This document shows positions 24,396 through 33,535 of a stretch of DNA of 64,000 nucleotides, in pieces. This DNA is from Hahella ganghwensis DSM 17046 (lineage in GTDB: Bacteria > Pseudomonadota > Gammaproteobacteria > Pseudomonadales > Oleiphilaceae). The translations under genes and the position numbers were made by a program. The stretch spans positions 1-64,000 of the forward strand of contig NZ_AQXX01000122.1 of NCBI RefSeq assembly GCF_000376785.1, given 5' to 3'. Numbering within the stretch: position 1 is the stretch's first letter; each line of letters opens with the position of its first letter. The notes beneath the pieces are model-generated. The model worked only from the letters and a program-made list of their open reading frames with translations. It was not told where the DNA came from and made no database searches.

Positions 24396-27212
24396 TTACA
24401 AAGTTTTCAAAAGTTTATAGGCTTCTTCTTTCTCTGGAAAATCTTCAGATTCCAGCTTGGTCAAGAGAGCTTTAGCTTCTTCTGTCTTGCCTGCCTGACT
24501 GAGAACCATTGCATAATGGAAGGTAATTGTAGGTTCTCCGTTTGCCTGATTGTGAGCCTGAGACAAAATTTGTTCTGCTGTCTCTATGTCTCCGGACTGA
24601 AGCAGTAAGTAGCCATAGGTGTCAGCGATAGCGGCATTATTCTTCTGCAGATTGTAGGCTTTCTCTGCGTACTCAACAGCTTCGCTTAGACGCCCTTCTT
24701 GCCCCAGAGTCCAGGCGAGATTATTCAAGGCAACGTAGTTGTTGCTGTTCTGCTCCACAATGGCCTGAAACTGCTCAATTGCTGCACTGTTGTCGGTTGA
24801 CCCGCTGGCAATGTTCAGGTTAGCCCGATATAGCTTGGCAGCCTGATCCATGGGCTTGTCTTTCAGCCAGTCAGTAAGAAGAGCTTCGGCTTTGTCGAGT
24901 TGATTGTCACGCTTGTAAAGCTCTGCCAGTGTAATAAGTGTCTGGCTGGAAGGCTGCAATTTGTGTAGGTTAACAAAGTGCTTGATGGCATCCTTGTACC
25001 GGCGCTTTTTCAGGTAGTAGGTGCCCCGATAGGATTCCAGCTTGGCATTCTGTCCGTACACAGCCGTAAATTTCGCTATTTTGCTGTTGGCTTGTTCCGG
25101 CTGGTCCAGAAGCATGAGCACCTGAATTTCCGCCAACTGAAGGTCCTTATGCCCCGGAAGTTCCGTCAGTCCCTTTTGGATGACTGACATGGCGTCCCGG
25201 TATTTTTCCTTAGACATATGGCCTTTCGCCATAGCGAGATAGGCCCTTGCGTCTTTAGGGGAACGGAGTGTCCAGGCTTTGTACTTTTCAAGTGCCTTTT
25301 CCGGTTTTCCAAGCTCTAGGTAGATATTGCCGGATGTGGACAGTGCACGAATATATTGAGGTGAGGTTTCTTCAATAGATTCTAAGGTTTTTAGTGCACC
25401 TTCCAGATTCTGCTGATCAACCTCTGTCATTGCTTTGATTATCTTAACGCTACCCTGTTTGGGTTTGTTGCTCAGCGCCCTTTCGATAGCCTTGGTCGCT
25501 CGTTCGACGGATCCTTCGTTTTTGGCAAGGCGGTAAGTGGTAATCAGAGCGTATTCATTTGCAGAGTCGATTTTGAGAATTTCCTCCAACCTTGCATTGG
25601 CTTCTTGAAGCTTTTCTTCTGATAGAGCCAGCTTGAAGTAGGCAATCAGAGTGGGAATGTGCTGGTTATTGATTGAATAAGCCTTATCGAGAGTTTTCTT
25701 GGCTTTGCCTTTGTCGCCAGTAGCGCTATAAACCTCTGCAGCAAGTAGAAGTGGTTCTACTTGGTCAGGGTTGGCGTTGACGAGCTCTTCGATCGTTTTG
25801 GTGGCTTTATCGTAGTCCTCCACCTTCAGGTAATGTTTAGCCAGTGCAGCTCTTGTCCATAGAGAATTGCCATCCTGCTCAAGTGCTTTTTCAAGATCGG
25901 ACACGCCCGACATATCACTCAACTGCAGTTTCAGTATACCTAACCGGGTCAGGGACTCAGAATCTTCCGGGTTGAGCCCAGCGGCAGTTTCGAACAAAGA
26001 ATAAGCTTGATCCACTTGGCCTTTCTTTAAAAACTCTTTACCGAAAGTTGCCAGGAGCTTGGTGTCTGTTTCCTTGAGATCGCCAAGATTTTCCAGCACT
26101 TCGTCAGCGGATTGGCTGTAACCCAGTTTAAATTCTGAATAGCTCAACATACGCTGGGCTATATGACCAGGACGAACGAATTCGTGGACCGCGGTTAGCC
26201 TGTCTCTTGCCATTTCCCAGTTCTGCAGATAGAAATTTGCCATCCCGGAAAGCAGTTTTGCCTGTTTGTTCACTTCGCTGATATTGATCGCGTTGTCCGC
26301 ATGCACACGGGCGGCCTCCCAGTCTTTGGCATGCAGTCTCAGCGTTGCTTTGATTATGTTGGAAGGCAAGTGGCTGGGAGCCTTTTTAAGTACATAGTCA
26401 ATGTTCTTCTCAGCATCCTCGTACTGATTGGCAACGATCTGCAAACGTGCGGCATCGACATAAAGCTGCAGTCTGTTAGGCTGAAGCTTCAGGGCTTGTG
26501 CCATGTGGTTGGCAGCATCTACAGGTTTTTCAAGAGCAAGCTTGGCCCGGCTCAGTAGAAGGTGTACCTCTGCGTCATCAGGCGATGATTTTACGAGCTC
26601 TGCACCAATTTCTTCTGCGGTAGCAGGCTTGTCAAATATGAGGTAGAGATACCCTTGAGACAACTTTCCATATAACGAATCCGGTGCAGCATTGGTTGCG
26701 GCGTCGAACTCCTTTTGGGCATCGTCTACATTGTTAAGGTTGATGTTGGAGACCGCTCGGTAGAAGTAAATTTCAGCGGTATCCTCCGCTGTGGTTTCCT
26801 CTGGCAGAGTGCTCGTGGCTTCCAGGAGTTCTTTATATTGATACTGGAAGAAATAAGCCTGAACCAGATATTTGGTGACGGCACTTTTGCGAGCACCGTA
26901 CTCAATGGCTCTGTTAAGCTCCTTTTCTGCCGGAGCGCCGAGCTGATTAGCTACGTAAAACTGGCCGAGAAGGAATCGGGCCTCCGCGTTTTCCGGATTC
27001 TGTTGTAGAGCATTTTTCAACTCAATGGAATAAGACTTGTAATCCCCTTCCGCGGCGTACTTTTTAGCGGATTCGAGATATTCAACGTCGGTTTTGTCTT
27101 GGGTACAACCATTTAGGCCAAGGGCTAAAATGATAATTAAAGAACTGATTGGTTTTGCAATTTTGCTGCACGACTTGACCTTGCCAACAAGCAAAAACCT
27201 AGGCGCTTTCAT
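24396..27212 (-). CDS. prsT: PEP-CTERM system TPR-repeat lipoprotein
   Basis: This long (938-residue) TPR protein starts with a lipoprotein signal. The lipobox LGLNGC has the acylated cysteine at residue 36. The following sequence (YLESAKKYAAEGDYKSYSIELKNALQ onwards) matches PrsT, TIGR02917. About 20 TPR repeats fill the rest, giving a large alpha-solenoid. PrsT is a constant companion of exosortase A and PrsK/PrsR, likely tethering or scaffolding partners at the outer face of the membrane. It is read in the same direction as the exporter and, together with it, divergent from the protease gene. Confidence 0.92.
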   Translation of the reverse strand: MKAPRFLLVGKVKSCSKIAKPISSLIIILALGLNGCTQDKTDVEYLESAKKYAAEGDYKSYSIELKNALQQNPENAEARFLLGQFYVANQLGAPAEKELNRAIEYGARKSAVTKYLVQAYFFQYQYKELLEATSTLPEETTAEDTAEIYFYRAVSNINLNNVDDAQKEFDAATNAAPDSLYGKLSQGYLYLIFDKPATAEEIGAELVKSSPDDAEVHLLLSRAKLALEKPVDAANHMAQALKLQPNRLQLYVDAARLQIVANQYEDAEKNIDYVLKKAPSHLPSNIIKATLRLHAKDWEAARVHADNAINISEVNKQAKLLSGMANFYLQNWEMARDRLTAVHEFVRPGHIAQRMLSYSEFKLGYSQSADEVLENLGDLKETDTKLLATFGKEFLKKGQVDQAYSLFETAAGLNPEDSESLTRLGILKLQLSDMSGVSDLEKALEQDGNSLWTRAALAKHYLKVEDYDKATKTIEELVNANPDQVEPLLLAAEVYSATGDKGKAKKTLDKAYSINNQHIPTLIAYFKLALSEEKLQEANARLEEILKIDSANEYALITTYRLAKNEGSVERATKAIERALSNKPKQGSVKIIKAMTEVDQQNLEGALKTLESIEETSPQYIRALSTSGNIYLELGKPEKALEKYKAWTLRSPKDARAYLAMAKGHMSKEKYRDAMSVIQKGLTELPGHKDLQLAEIQVLMLLDQPEQANSKIAKFTAVYGQNAKLESYRGTYYLKKRRYKDAIKHFVNLHKLQPSSQTLITLAELYKRDNQLDKAEALLTDWLKDKPMDQAAKLYRANLNIASGSTDNSAAIEQFQAIVEQNSNNYVALNNLAWTLGQEGRLSEAVEYAEKAYNLQKNNAAIADTYGYLLLQSGDIETAEQILSQAHNQANGEPTITFHYAMVLSQAGKTEEAKALLTKLESEDFPEKEEAYKLLKTL

Positions 27213-27510
27213 CTAATACTCCCTTAAATGACTCTTTGCATGTCGTTGTAGTTGTTGTAGTTACTGCTATCTGCGATTGTAACTGCGTTTTAATAAGATT
27301 TTAACTGTTGTTAATCAAAGGATGGGGTTATCCGATATAACGCCCGACCATTCCTTGGTCAATGCGTACCGAATTACTTTGTCCTGGCAAGTCATTTAAT
27401 CTTCAACAAAGACAACGACTCGAAATCAACAGAAAAAAATGCTTAATAGGGTAACCAACATAACAGACATTTGTGATGCTGGCGAAGTCCCCAAAGGATG
27501 TGATTTTAAG

Positions 27511-28299
27511 ATGACCAGAGCGAAATACAACGTGAATTTTTCAATCTTGAGAATATATAGGTTGCTGACAGGGCTTATATTGGTGTTTTGGACTACTTCG
27601 GCATTGGCCGATTTGCCTAGCACTATCGCTTCCATTAAGCCCTCAATTGTCGGAGTTGGGCAATACAACGAATTGGCGAGCCCGAGGGCGCAGGTATCAG
27701 GGACCGGGTTTATTGTCGGTGATGGAAGTATTGTAGTGACCAACCAGCATGTCGTTAAGGCTATTGAGAGTCAGAAAGGTTTTGATCTGGTGGTTTTTAT
27801 TGGCACCGGCAATACACCCGAAGTTCGAAAAGTTTCCGTGTTGGCAAAAGACCCCTTATATGACTTGGCATTATTGAAACTGCCGGGAAAAACGCTACCA
27901 GCGCTAACTGTCACTGAAGCCAGAGTCAGGGAGGGGGAGGATGTGGCCTTTACCGGGTTCCCCATTGGGGTTGTGTTGGGTCTTTATCCCGTGACTCACC
28001 GGGGCATTATCAGCTCTATTACGCCGATTGTTATTCCGGCGAGTTCAGCGCGGGGGTTGAATGCAAAAATGCTCAAGAGGCTAAGAACGCCATTTGACGT
28101 GTATCAGCTTGACGCAACAGCATATCCGGGCAATAGCGGTAGCCCCATGTTCCATCCTGATACTGGTGAAGTGCTGGGAGTTATCAACAAAGTTTTTGTC
28201 AAAGAGAGTAAGGAAGCTGTATTGGAAAAACCCAGTGGAATTACCTACGCCATTCCTGCGCAATATCTCAGGCAGATGTTGGACGAATTGAATAATTAA
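27511..28299 (+). CDS. Trypsin-like (S1C, DegP-type) serine protease without PDZ domain
   Basis: This protein of about 262 residues has a signal segment (LLTGLILVFWTTSALA) and then a trypsin-like domain with the complete catalytic triad: His80 in VTNQHVV, Asp118 in LYDLALLKL and Ser209 in AYPGNSGSP. No PDZ domain follows, unlike DegP/HtrA. It should be periplasmic. The ATG at 27511 is preferred, although a start at 27439 with a longer leader is possible. It sits in the divergent slot next to prsT, so it may process or monitor exosortase-system clients. That is inference from position only. Confidence 0.75.
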   Translation: MTRAKYNVNFSILRIYRLLTGLILVFWTTSALADLPSTIASIKPSIVGVGQYNELASPRAQVSGTGFIVGDGSIVVTNQHVVKAIESQKGFDLVVFIGTGNTPEVRKVSVLAKDPLYDLALLKLPGKTLPALTVTEARVREGEDVAFTGFPIGVVLGLYPVTHRGIISSITPIVIPASSARGLNAKMLKRLRTPFDVYQLDATAYPGNSGSPMFHPDTGEVLGVINKVFVKESKEAVLEKPSGITYAIPAQYLRQMLDELNN

Positions 28300-28443
28300 C
28301 CAGCGCGGCGGTTCCATTTGAAAGTAAGAAATAACCGGACATATGCATGGTAGACCTCGTAATAGCGCTTCTAAGCGAGTATGAGGGCACTATTTGCCTG
28401 TGGGGTTATAGCAATATAACGAAAGGTCCGGGGGCAGGGAGCC

Positions 28444-29289
28444 TTAGAAGATGGCCATGGTTTGCGGGCTCAGGATTGAGAGAACGTTAATGGCTTCAAG
28501 GTTGGCATAATCGGTGGCATTCACAATGTCTTCCATATCAAGGTTGAGTAGCTCAAGTTGAAGCGGTTGGATGAGTTGCTCCAGATCGACCTCCTCCCGA
28601 TTTTCAAGTGCGTAGGCGATCTTTCTTGCCAGGGACATCAATGTTGCTTCAATTGGAAAGCGGCTGGCTTCAGGGTCGTTAATAGAGCCCACCACTTCAT
28701 AGATCTCTGGTGGTAGCTGCCACCCCTTCATAAACTCCATGGATAGTTGCAGGTAAGTAAAGCCCAGCATGGAGCTCTGAAGTTCCAGAGCGAGATCCGG
28801 GTTGGATTCACTGGCAATTTCGCGAGCCTGCTCAGGTAGCTGGATAACGCAGATAAGTTCGCCGATATTATGGAGAAGACCGGTGACAAACAGCCTTTCC
28901 ACACTTTGATTGGAAACAGATTTTCCCAACTGCTTGGCAATCAGAGCGCAATCAACGCTTATTCGCCAGAAGCGGTCAAGATCGATGACATCCTTGGGTA
29001 AACGGTTGAAAGTATCGAGTGCGCTGTTGGCTAAGGCAAGATTAAATACCGCGTCAGCACCAATGATATTAATTGCCCTTGGGATGGTGTCAATTTTGGC
29101 TGCAAAGGTATAGAAGGCACTGTTGGCAAGCTTTAGTAGCTTTGAGGTAAGAACCGGATCCAGTGAAACAACATCAGCAACATCTTCAAGTGTGGACGCT
29201 TTGTCCTCTAATATTTCCTGAAGTCTGATAACGACATCCGGAAGGGCGAACAGGTTATCAGTGTTGGCAATAAGATCTTCTGTATTCAT
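28444..29289 (-). CDS. HDOD-domain signalling protein
   Basis: This is a 281-residue soluble protein consisting of one HDOD domain (LASVVSLD-like N-terminal helices, LLKLANSAFY, and the GLLHNIGELI segment where a degenerate HD pair is visible). HDOD proteins are cytoplasmic regulators, often scaffolds for cyclic-di-GMP or stress signalling, and usually lack phosphohydrolase activity. It is directly downstream of prsR in the same direction, so it is probably part of the Prs transcription unit. The link to exosortase is from position only. Confidence 0.8.
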   Translation of the reverse strand: MNTEDLIANTDNLFALPDVVIRLQEILEDKASTLEDVADVVSLDPVLTSKLLKLANSAFYTFAAKIDTIPRAINIIGADAVFNLALANSALDTFNRLPKDVIDLDRFWRISVDCALIAKQLGKSVSNQSVERLFVTGLLHNIGELICVIQLPEQAREIASESNPDLALELQSSMLGFTYLQLSMEFMKGWQLPPEIYEVVGSINDPEASRFPIEATLMSLARKIAYALENREEVDLEQLIQPLQLELLNLDMEDIVNATDYANLEAINVLSILSPQTMAIF

Positions 29290-29374
29290 ATAAGGGCTTC
29301 AGACGGGTAGCATCATTACCTAATAATAGCCAACCTGGACAAGAGTACTAAATAGAGACTTCAATTAGATATTG

Positions 29375-29404
29375 TGAAGAACTGTGTGCCAGCACAGTTC
29401 TTCA
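29375..29404 (-). other. Perfect 12-bp hairpin between prsR and the HDOD gene
   Basis: TGAAGAACTGTG at 29375-29386 pairs perfectly with CACAGTTCTTCA at 29393-29404 with a six-base loop. It lies 14 bases after the prsR stop. No U-tract follows on the minus strand, so it is not a canonical terminator; it could stabilise the prsR mRNA 3' end or serve as an operator for the HDOD gene. Confidence 0.6.
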
Positions 29405-29417
29405 CTGAATCCCGATA

Positions 29418-30815
29418 TTATTGAGCTGTCGTGATGTTGTACTTATCTGTCAGGCTGTAGAGAGTCGGCCGGGTAACACCGAGAAGGCGAGCGGCTTTGG
29501 ACATATTGTACTCACAGGATTCCAAGGCCTGCTTGATGGCCGCTTTTTCCGCATCTTCGCGAACCTGGCGGAGGTTGAAGACCTCTTTCGCACCACCTTC
29601 AACATGACCAAGTTCAAGATCTGACGCGGTAACCCGTTTACCTTCAGACATGATTGTGCCCCGTTTGACCTTGTTGATCATCTCTCTCACGTTACCGGGC
29701 CACTCGTAGTTTTGAATTGCCTGGGCGGCATCTTCGCTGAACGTTAATGTACCTTTGTCATGCTGTTTGGAAAAAGACTTCAGTAAAGCCTGGCCAATAA
29801 CCAGGGCGTCACCCTGTCGTGCCCTCAACGGAGGTACTTCAATGGTGATCTCGCTGACGCGGTAATACAAATCTTCCCGGAAACTACCTTCGACGATCAA
29901 TTGCCTGACATCCCGGTGGGTTGCACAGACGACTCGGACGTCAACGGGAATTTCTTTGGTGCCCCCGACGCGCTCAACGACACGTTCTTGTAAAAATCTG
30001 AGCATTTTAGCCTGCAGCGGCATGGGCATGTCGCCAATCTCATCAAGGAACAGAGTTCCGCCATTGGCAAGTTCGATTTTGCCTTTCTTCATCTGAGTGG
30101 CGCCGGTGAAAGCACCTTTTTCATAACCAAACAGTTCGCTCTCCAAGAGGTTTTCTGGAATAGCTGCACAGTTGATTGCTGCAAAATTGTGATCTCTTCT
30201 CGGACTCAGGTCATGAACTGCCCGGGCCAGAACTTCCTTGCCGGTACCGGTCTCGCCGAGAATCAGCGTGGTAACATCGGCAGGCGCAATTTTTTCAACG
30301 GTCCTGCAAACTTCCAGCATAGAGGGACTGGAGGCTATGACGCCTTTGAGTCTTGAGGTTGACTTGTTTTCCGAAAGTTCTCTGTTTTCATGCTCTAGTT
30401 CGTAAAGACGAAAAGCGCGATTGACAACAAAAGACAATATGTCGGCATCAAGAGGCTTCTGGTAGAAATCGCAAGCGCCCAGTCCGATAGCCTTAACTGC
30501 ATTCTCACGTTCTTCTCGACCGGTAACCACGATAATCTTGGTCATTGGGGACAATGTCAGTATTTCCTGAAGGATGGCAAAGCCTTCACTGGAACCTCCA
30601 GGATCAGGAGGCAGTCCGAGGTCAAGTGTAACGACCTGGGGTTCAACCCGCCTCAACTGAGAAATGGCAGACTCCCGGTCATCCGCGACGAAAACCTCAG
30701 TGTCTTCGAAGCACCATCTCATCTGGCTCTGCAGGCCAGGATCATCTTCAATGATTAGCAAACGTTTATTCACAATGACTTTAGCCTTGTTGTGGTCATT
30801 AAATGTTCTGTTCAA
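29418..30815 (-). CDS. prsR: PEP-CTERM-box sigma-54 response regulator PrsR
   Basis: This 465-residue NtrC-type regulator has a receiver domain with phospho-acceptor Asp65 (VVTLDLGLPP). Its AAA+ domain has Walker A (GETGTGKE), the sigma-54-contact GAFTGA loop and Walker B (LFLDEIGDM). The C-terminal Fis-type helix-turn-helix is MSKAARLLGVTRPTLYSL. The layout matches TIGR02915, the partner of PrsK. It should activate RpoN-dependent promoters such as those at 19062 and 17172. It lies downstream of prsK (109-base gap) in the same direction. Confidence 0.95.
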   Translation of the reverse strand: MNRTFNDHNKAKVIVNKRLLIIEDDPGLQSQMRWCFEDTEVFVADDRESAISQLRRVEPQVVTLDLGLPPDPGGSSEGFAILQEILTLSPMTKIIVVTGREERENAVKAIGLGACDFYQKPLDADILSFVVNRAFRLYELEHENRELSENKSTSRLKGVIASSPSMLEVCRTVEKIAPADVTTLILGETGTGKEVLARAVHDLSPRRDHNFAAINCAAIPENLLESELFGYEKGAFTGATQMKKGKIELANGGTLFLDEIGDMPMPLQAKMLRFLQERVVERVGGTKEIPVDVRVVCATHRDVRQLIVEGSFREDLYYRVSEITIEVPPLRARQGDALVIGQALLKSFSKQHDKGTLTFSEDAAQAIQNYEWPGNVREMINKVKRGTIMSEGKRVTASDLELGHVEGGAKEVFNLRQVREDAEKAAIKQALESCEYNMSKAARLLGVTRPTLYSLTDKYNITTAQ

Positions 30816-30924
30816 TTAAACTGGTCACCCCGGATATTATCAGGGCCTGCAGTCAATTCAATCATCTAAAGGGTCGAGAAGGGGATAAACCCGTCATTAT
30901 ATCCTGTTATGGAATGTTGACTGG

Positions 30925-33024
30925 TTATCCGCTATATGCCGCTCCCTTGTAGTTGCCGTAACCCGCGCTGGTATTGATGAGTGGTATCTTGATGGTGAAA
31001 CAGGTGCCTACATCAGGCTCGCTGGTTACATCAATGGAACCGCCGAGTTTACGAATATATTCCCGGCTTTGGTAGACACCAATCCCCATGCCGGTGAGCC
31101 CTTTGGTACTGGAAAAGGGCTTGAACAACTCTGCTTTAATAAATTCGTCACTCATGCCAATACCGGTATCCTGGACGAAGATAACAATCCAGCCTGTACT
31201 TTTTTTAACCGATATTGTGACGTCGCCAGATTTTTCCGTGGCATCCTGTGCGTTCTGTATCATGTGTACAAAAACGCTACTGAGCTTTTCCTTGTCTGCT
31301 TCGATGATGACAGGGGATTCATCGCCGGTAAACATGGGGACAGGATCACGGCGTGACTCCTGTTGAACGATATCTTTGAGAAGTTCAGTGACATTGACCT
31401 GAGTAACATCATCCTGGGTCACTGGATTGCGTATTTGCAGAAGAAGATGGTTCATCTTTTTCAGAGCATGTTCAGTTGTTCTGATCATGTCATCTACAAA
31501 CACAGGGTTGGACTTGTGTTTACCCGCATTATTCACCAGAAGAGACAGCTGCGCGATGATGGTTTTAAGATCATGAACCATAAAGGCTGATGTTCTGTTA
31601 ACTGCTTCAAACTGTTTGGATTCGGAGAGACGGTTCTGAGCATGGACCAACCCGATATAGCTGGCACATTGTCGGGCCACAATCTTCAGCAGGTCATAGT
31701 TTTCCCAGTTCAGTTCGATCTTGGCCAAAGGTTCAGAGATCAGTACAAATCCAATCAAGGAATCACCGATGAACAGAGGGACGAGCAACCAGGGTTTGTG
31801 GGTTGTCCAGAGACAGTCGGGTATTTCCATCAGGTGATAGCGAGTGGGATCGAGCTGATATTCTTTCAGGTCAATAATCCAGTCGCTCTGGCGCATGAAA
31901 TCGATCAGTTCGGAATTGTTGTCTATCTTGTCGAACTTGATTTCAGGCATATTCCAGAAAGTGGTGGCTGAGAAATTGTTGTCTTCATTTTTGAGCCAAA
32001 GAGCTCCCGCCTGGCTTTCAACCGGCTCTGCCATAAGTTGAATAACCTTTTTCTCCAGATCGTCATTACTTTCCAGAGAAGTAACCAGACCGGTGGCATT
32101 AAGCCATTCCTCGCGATAGTCATACTTATAGTTGAAGAAGTGCTGACTGATAAACACCATCAATCGAGCTCTTAATCTGGCAGACCCGGCAAGAAGGATG
32201 AGGAATACCGTAGCGGAGAAAAAGAAGATGATCAGCAGGGCCTCTGACCATTCGCCTCCGGCTGTGTTGATGTAATATCCGCCAGCGGCCATGATAAGCA
32301 GATAGAGGCCCGCAAAGACCAGCGCACTGGTATGGAAAACAAACTGCCTTGAAATCTGAACATCCAGTGGTTGTTTGCGCGTGTTGACCATGGTCAGAGC
32401 GATCAGCGGTGCACACACCGTATTGATTGCACCACGAGCGTCCCAGAAAGGTTGCGAGATCTGATTAAAGAGCAGAGCGTCAGAGTACATAAAAAAGTCG
32501 TACACGAACAATGTCCCGATCCCCAGGCACAGATATCGGGTGTTCTGCCGCTTGTAACCGGTGACGTTTCTCCAGACTTGTTCCAGTAACACCAGCCCGC
32601 CGAGAGATACAACAATCTGGCCGGTGAGAAGTGTCTGTCCACTGAATACTGCCTCGCCCATGAAACCGCGGGCCAAGCCTGCGATCAGCATGAATATGAG
32701 TATCCCGGCAATGGTCATTCCCAGCCAGAACTGGGTACTGCCCGCGCTGCTTTTTCTTGTCAGCCGAACGCCGAGAAGTACAAAGAGCACGCCTATCCAG
32801 GCGGCATTGCGTAAAATCTCAAAGGTATATCTGAGGAAGAAAGTGGGAGTGTTGAAGACCTGCTGGCTGGCGATAATCGCTAACCAGATGGAGGTTAACA
32901 GGCAGGCGGCCAGAAGAGCCCTGTCTGTTAGCCGGCGCAGGTAACCCTGAGCCAATAATCCCATGATGAGAAGATATACAAGGGCTCCGGTCGCGTGACT
33001 GATGCCACCGAAAGTGATATCCAT
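30925..33024 (-). CDS. prsK: XrtA/PEP-CTERM system histidine kinase PrsK
   Basis: This 699-residue membrane sensor kinase has an N-terminal block of nine or ten membrane helices (to about residue 290), a GAF-like domain (to about residue 470), then a dimerisation/phospho-acceptor helix with VHDLKTIIAQLSLL and a C-terminal ATPase (N-box MIQNAQDATEK, G1 DTGIGM, G2 TGMGIGVYQSR). The layout fits TIGR02916. The signal it senses is unknown; the many helices suggest an envelope or lipid cue. It phosphorylates PrsR, encoded next in the same direction. Confidence 0.95.
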   Translation of the reverse strand: MDITFGGISHATGALVYLLIMGLLAQGYLRRLTDRALLAACLLTSIWLAIIASQQVFNTPTFFLRYTFEILRNAAWIGVLFVLLGVRLTRKSSAGSTQFWLGMTIAGILIFMLIAGLARGFMGEAVFSGQTLLTGQIVVSLGGLVLLEQVWRNVTGYKRQNTRYLCLGIGTLFVYDFFMYSDALLFNQISQPFWDARGAINTVCAPLIALTMVNTRKQPLDVQISRQFVFHTSALVFAGLYLLIMAAGGYYINTAGGEWSEALLIIFFFSATVFLILLAGSARLRARLMVFISQHFFNYKYDYREEWLNATGLVTSLESNDDLEKKVIQLMAEPVESQAGALWLKNEDNNFSATTFWNMPEIKFDKIDNNSELIDFMRQSDWIIDLKEYQLDPTRYHLMEIPDCLWTTHKPWLLVPLFIGDSLIGFVLISEPLAKIELNWENYDLLKIVARQCASYIGLVHAQNRLSESKQFEAVNRTSAFMVHDLKTIIAQLSLLVNNAGKHKSNPVFVDDMIRTTEHALKKMNHLLLQIRNPVTQDDVTQVNVTELLKDIVQQESRRDPVPMFTGDESPVIIEADKEKLSSVFVHMIQNAQDATEKSGDVTISVKKSTGWIVIFVQDTGIGMSDEFIKAELFKPFSSTKGLTGMGIGVYQSREYIRKLGGSIDVTSEPDVGTCFTIKIPLINTSAGYGNYKGAAYSG

Positions 33025-33084
33025 ACTACTGCAACTTAAGTCAACTTATTAAATTGGGCGTTTATCCCTTTGGAGGGACTGAAT

Positions 33085-33336
33085 TTAGTGCGATTCGTCA
33101 AGTATGCTGAAGGATATAAAGGCTGTAAACAAAGTTGTGCCAATTATCAGCGGTACGGAGGGATTTAGCAGCATAAAGGTACCCGAGACCAGCCAGATAT
33201 TTTTAACGGTTTTCTTTTTGATTTTGTAACGGCGTGTATGTCGTCTGCCATCAGGGTGATGCTTGTTTGGTATGATCTCTTTTTTGGCGACATACAAATG
33301 GCACAAAAGCCGGTCCAAAATATCGTATGAATCCAT
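33085..33336 (-). CDS. Small membrane protein upstream of prsK, unknown
   Basis: I do not recognise a family. This 83-residue protein has a soluble, histidine- and lysine-rich N-terminal half (KKEIIPNKHHPDGRRHTRRYK) and a C-terminal hydrophobic stretch of about 33 residues (NIWLVSGTFMLLNP then LIIGTTLFTAFISFSIL) that could form a hairpin of two short helices. It is 60 bases upstream of prsK in the same direction and so may be translated from the same transcript. It could be an accessory to the sensor. The possibility that it is unrelated remains open. Confidence 0.5.
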   Translation of the reverse strand: MDSYDILDRLLCHLYVAKKEIIPNKHHPDGRRHTRRYKIKKKTVKNIWLVSGTFMLLNPSVPLIIGTTLFTAFISFSILDESH

Positions 33337-33535
33337 CCCAAACCACCCCTTGCTGTTGGTAGGCGTTCCTCTAAGTTTAGTACAGCAAAAATGTGTGTAA
33401 ATGGCCGCTCAGGGTTAAAGGAATAATTTAACGTTAAGCTTTTTCGGGAATTCAAGGTGGCGACAGGCATTCCTGATGGGATGTCATCAGGAGGCTGCCA
33501 CCAGGCATTACCGGTTCTACTGCTTTTGAAATGTT

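Noticed and set aside
33165-33470. Minus-strand frame of about 100 codons overlapping the small membrane protein
   Set aside because: It runs in another frame over the same bases, lacks a good start and shows no recognisable fold; the 83-residue frame has a clearer membrane segment.
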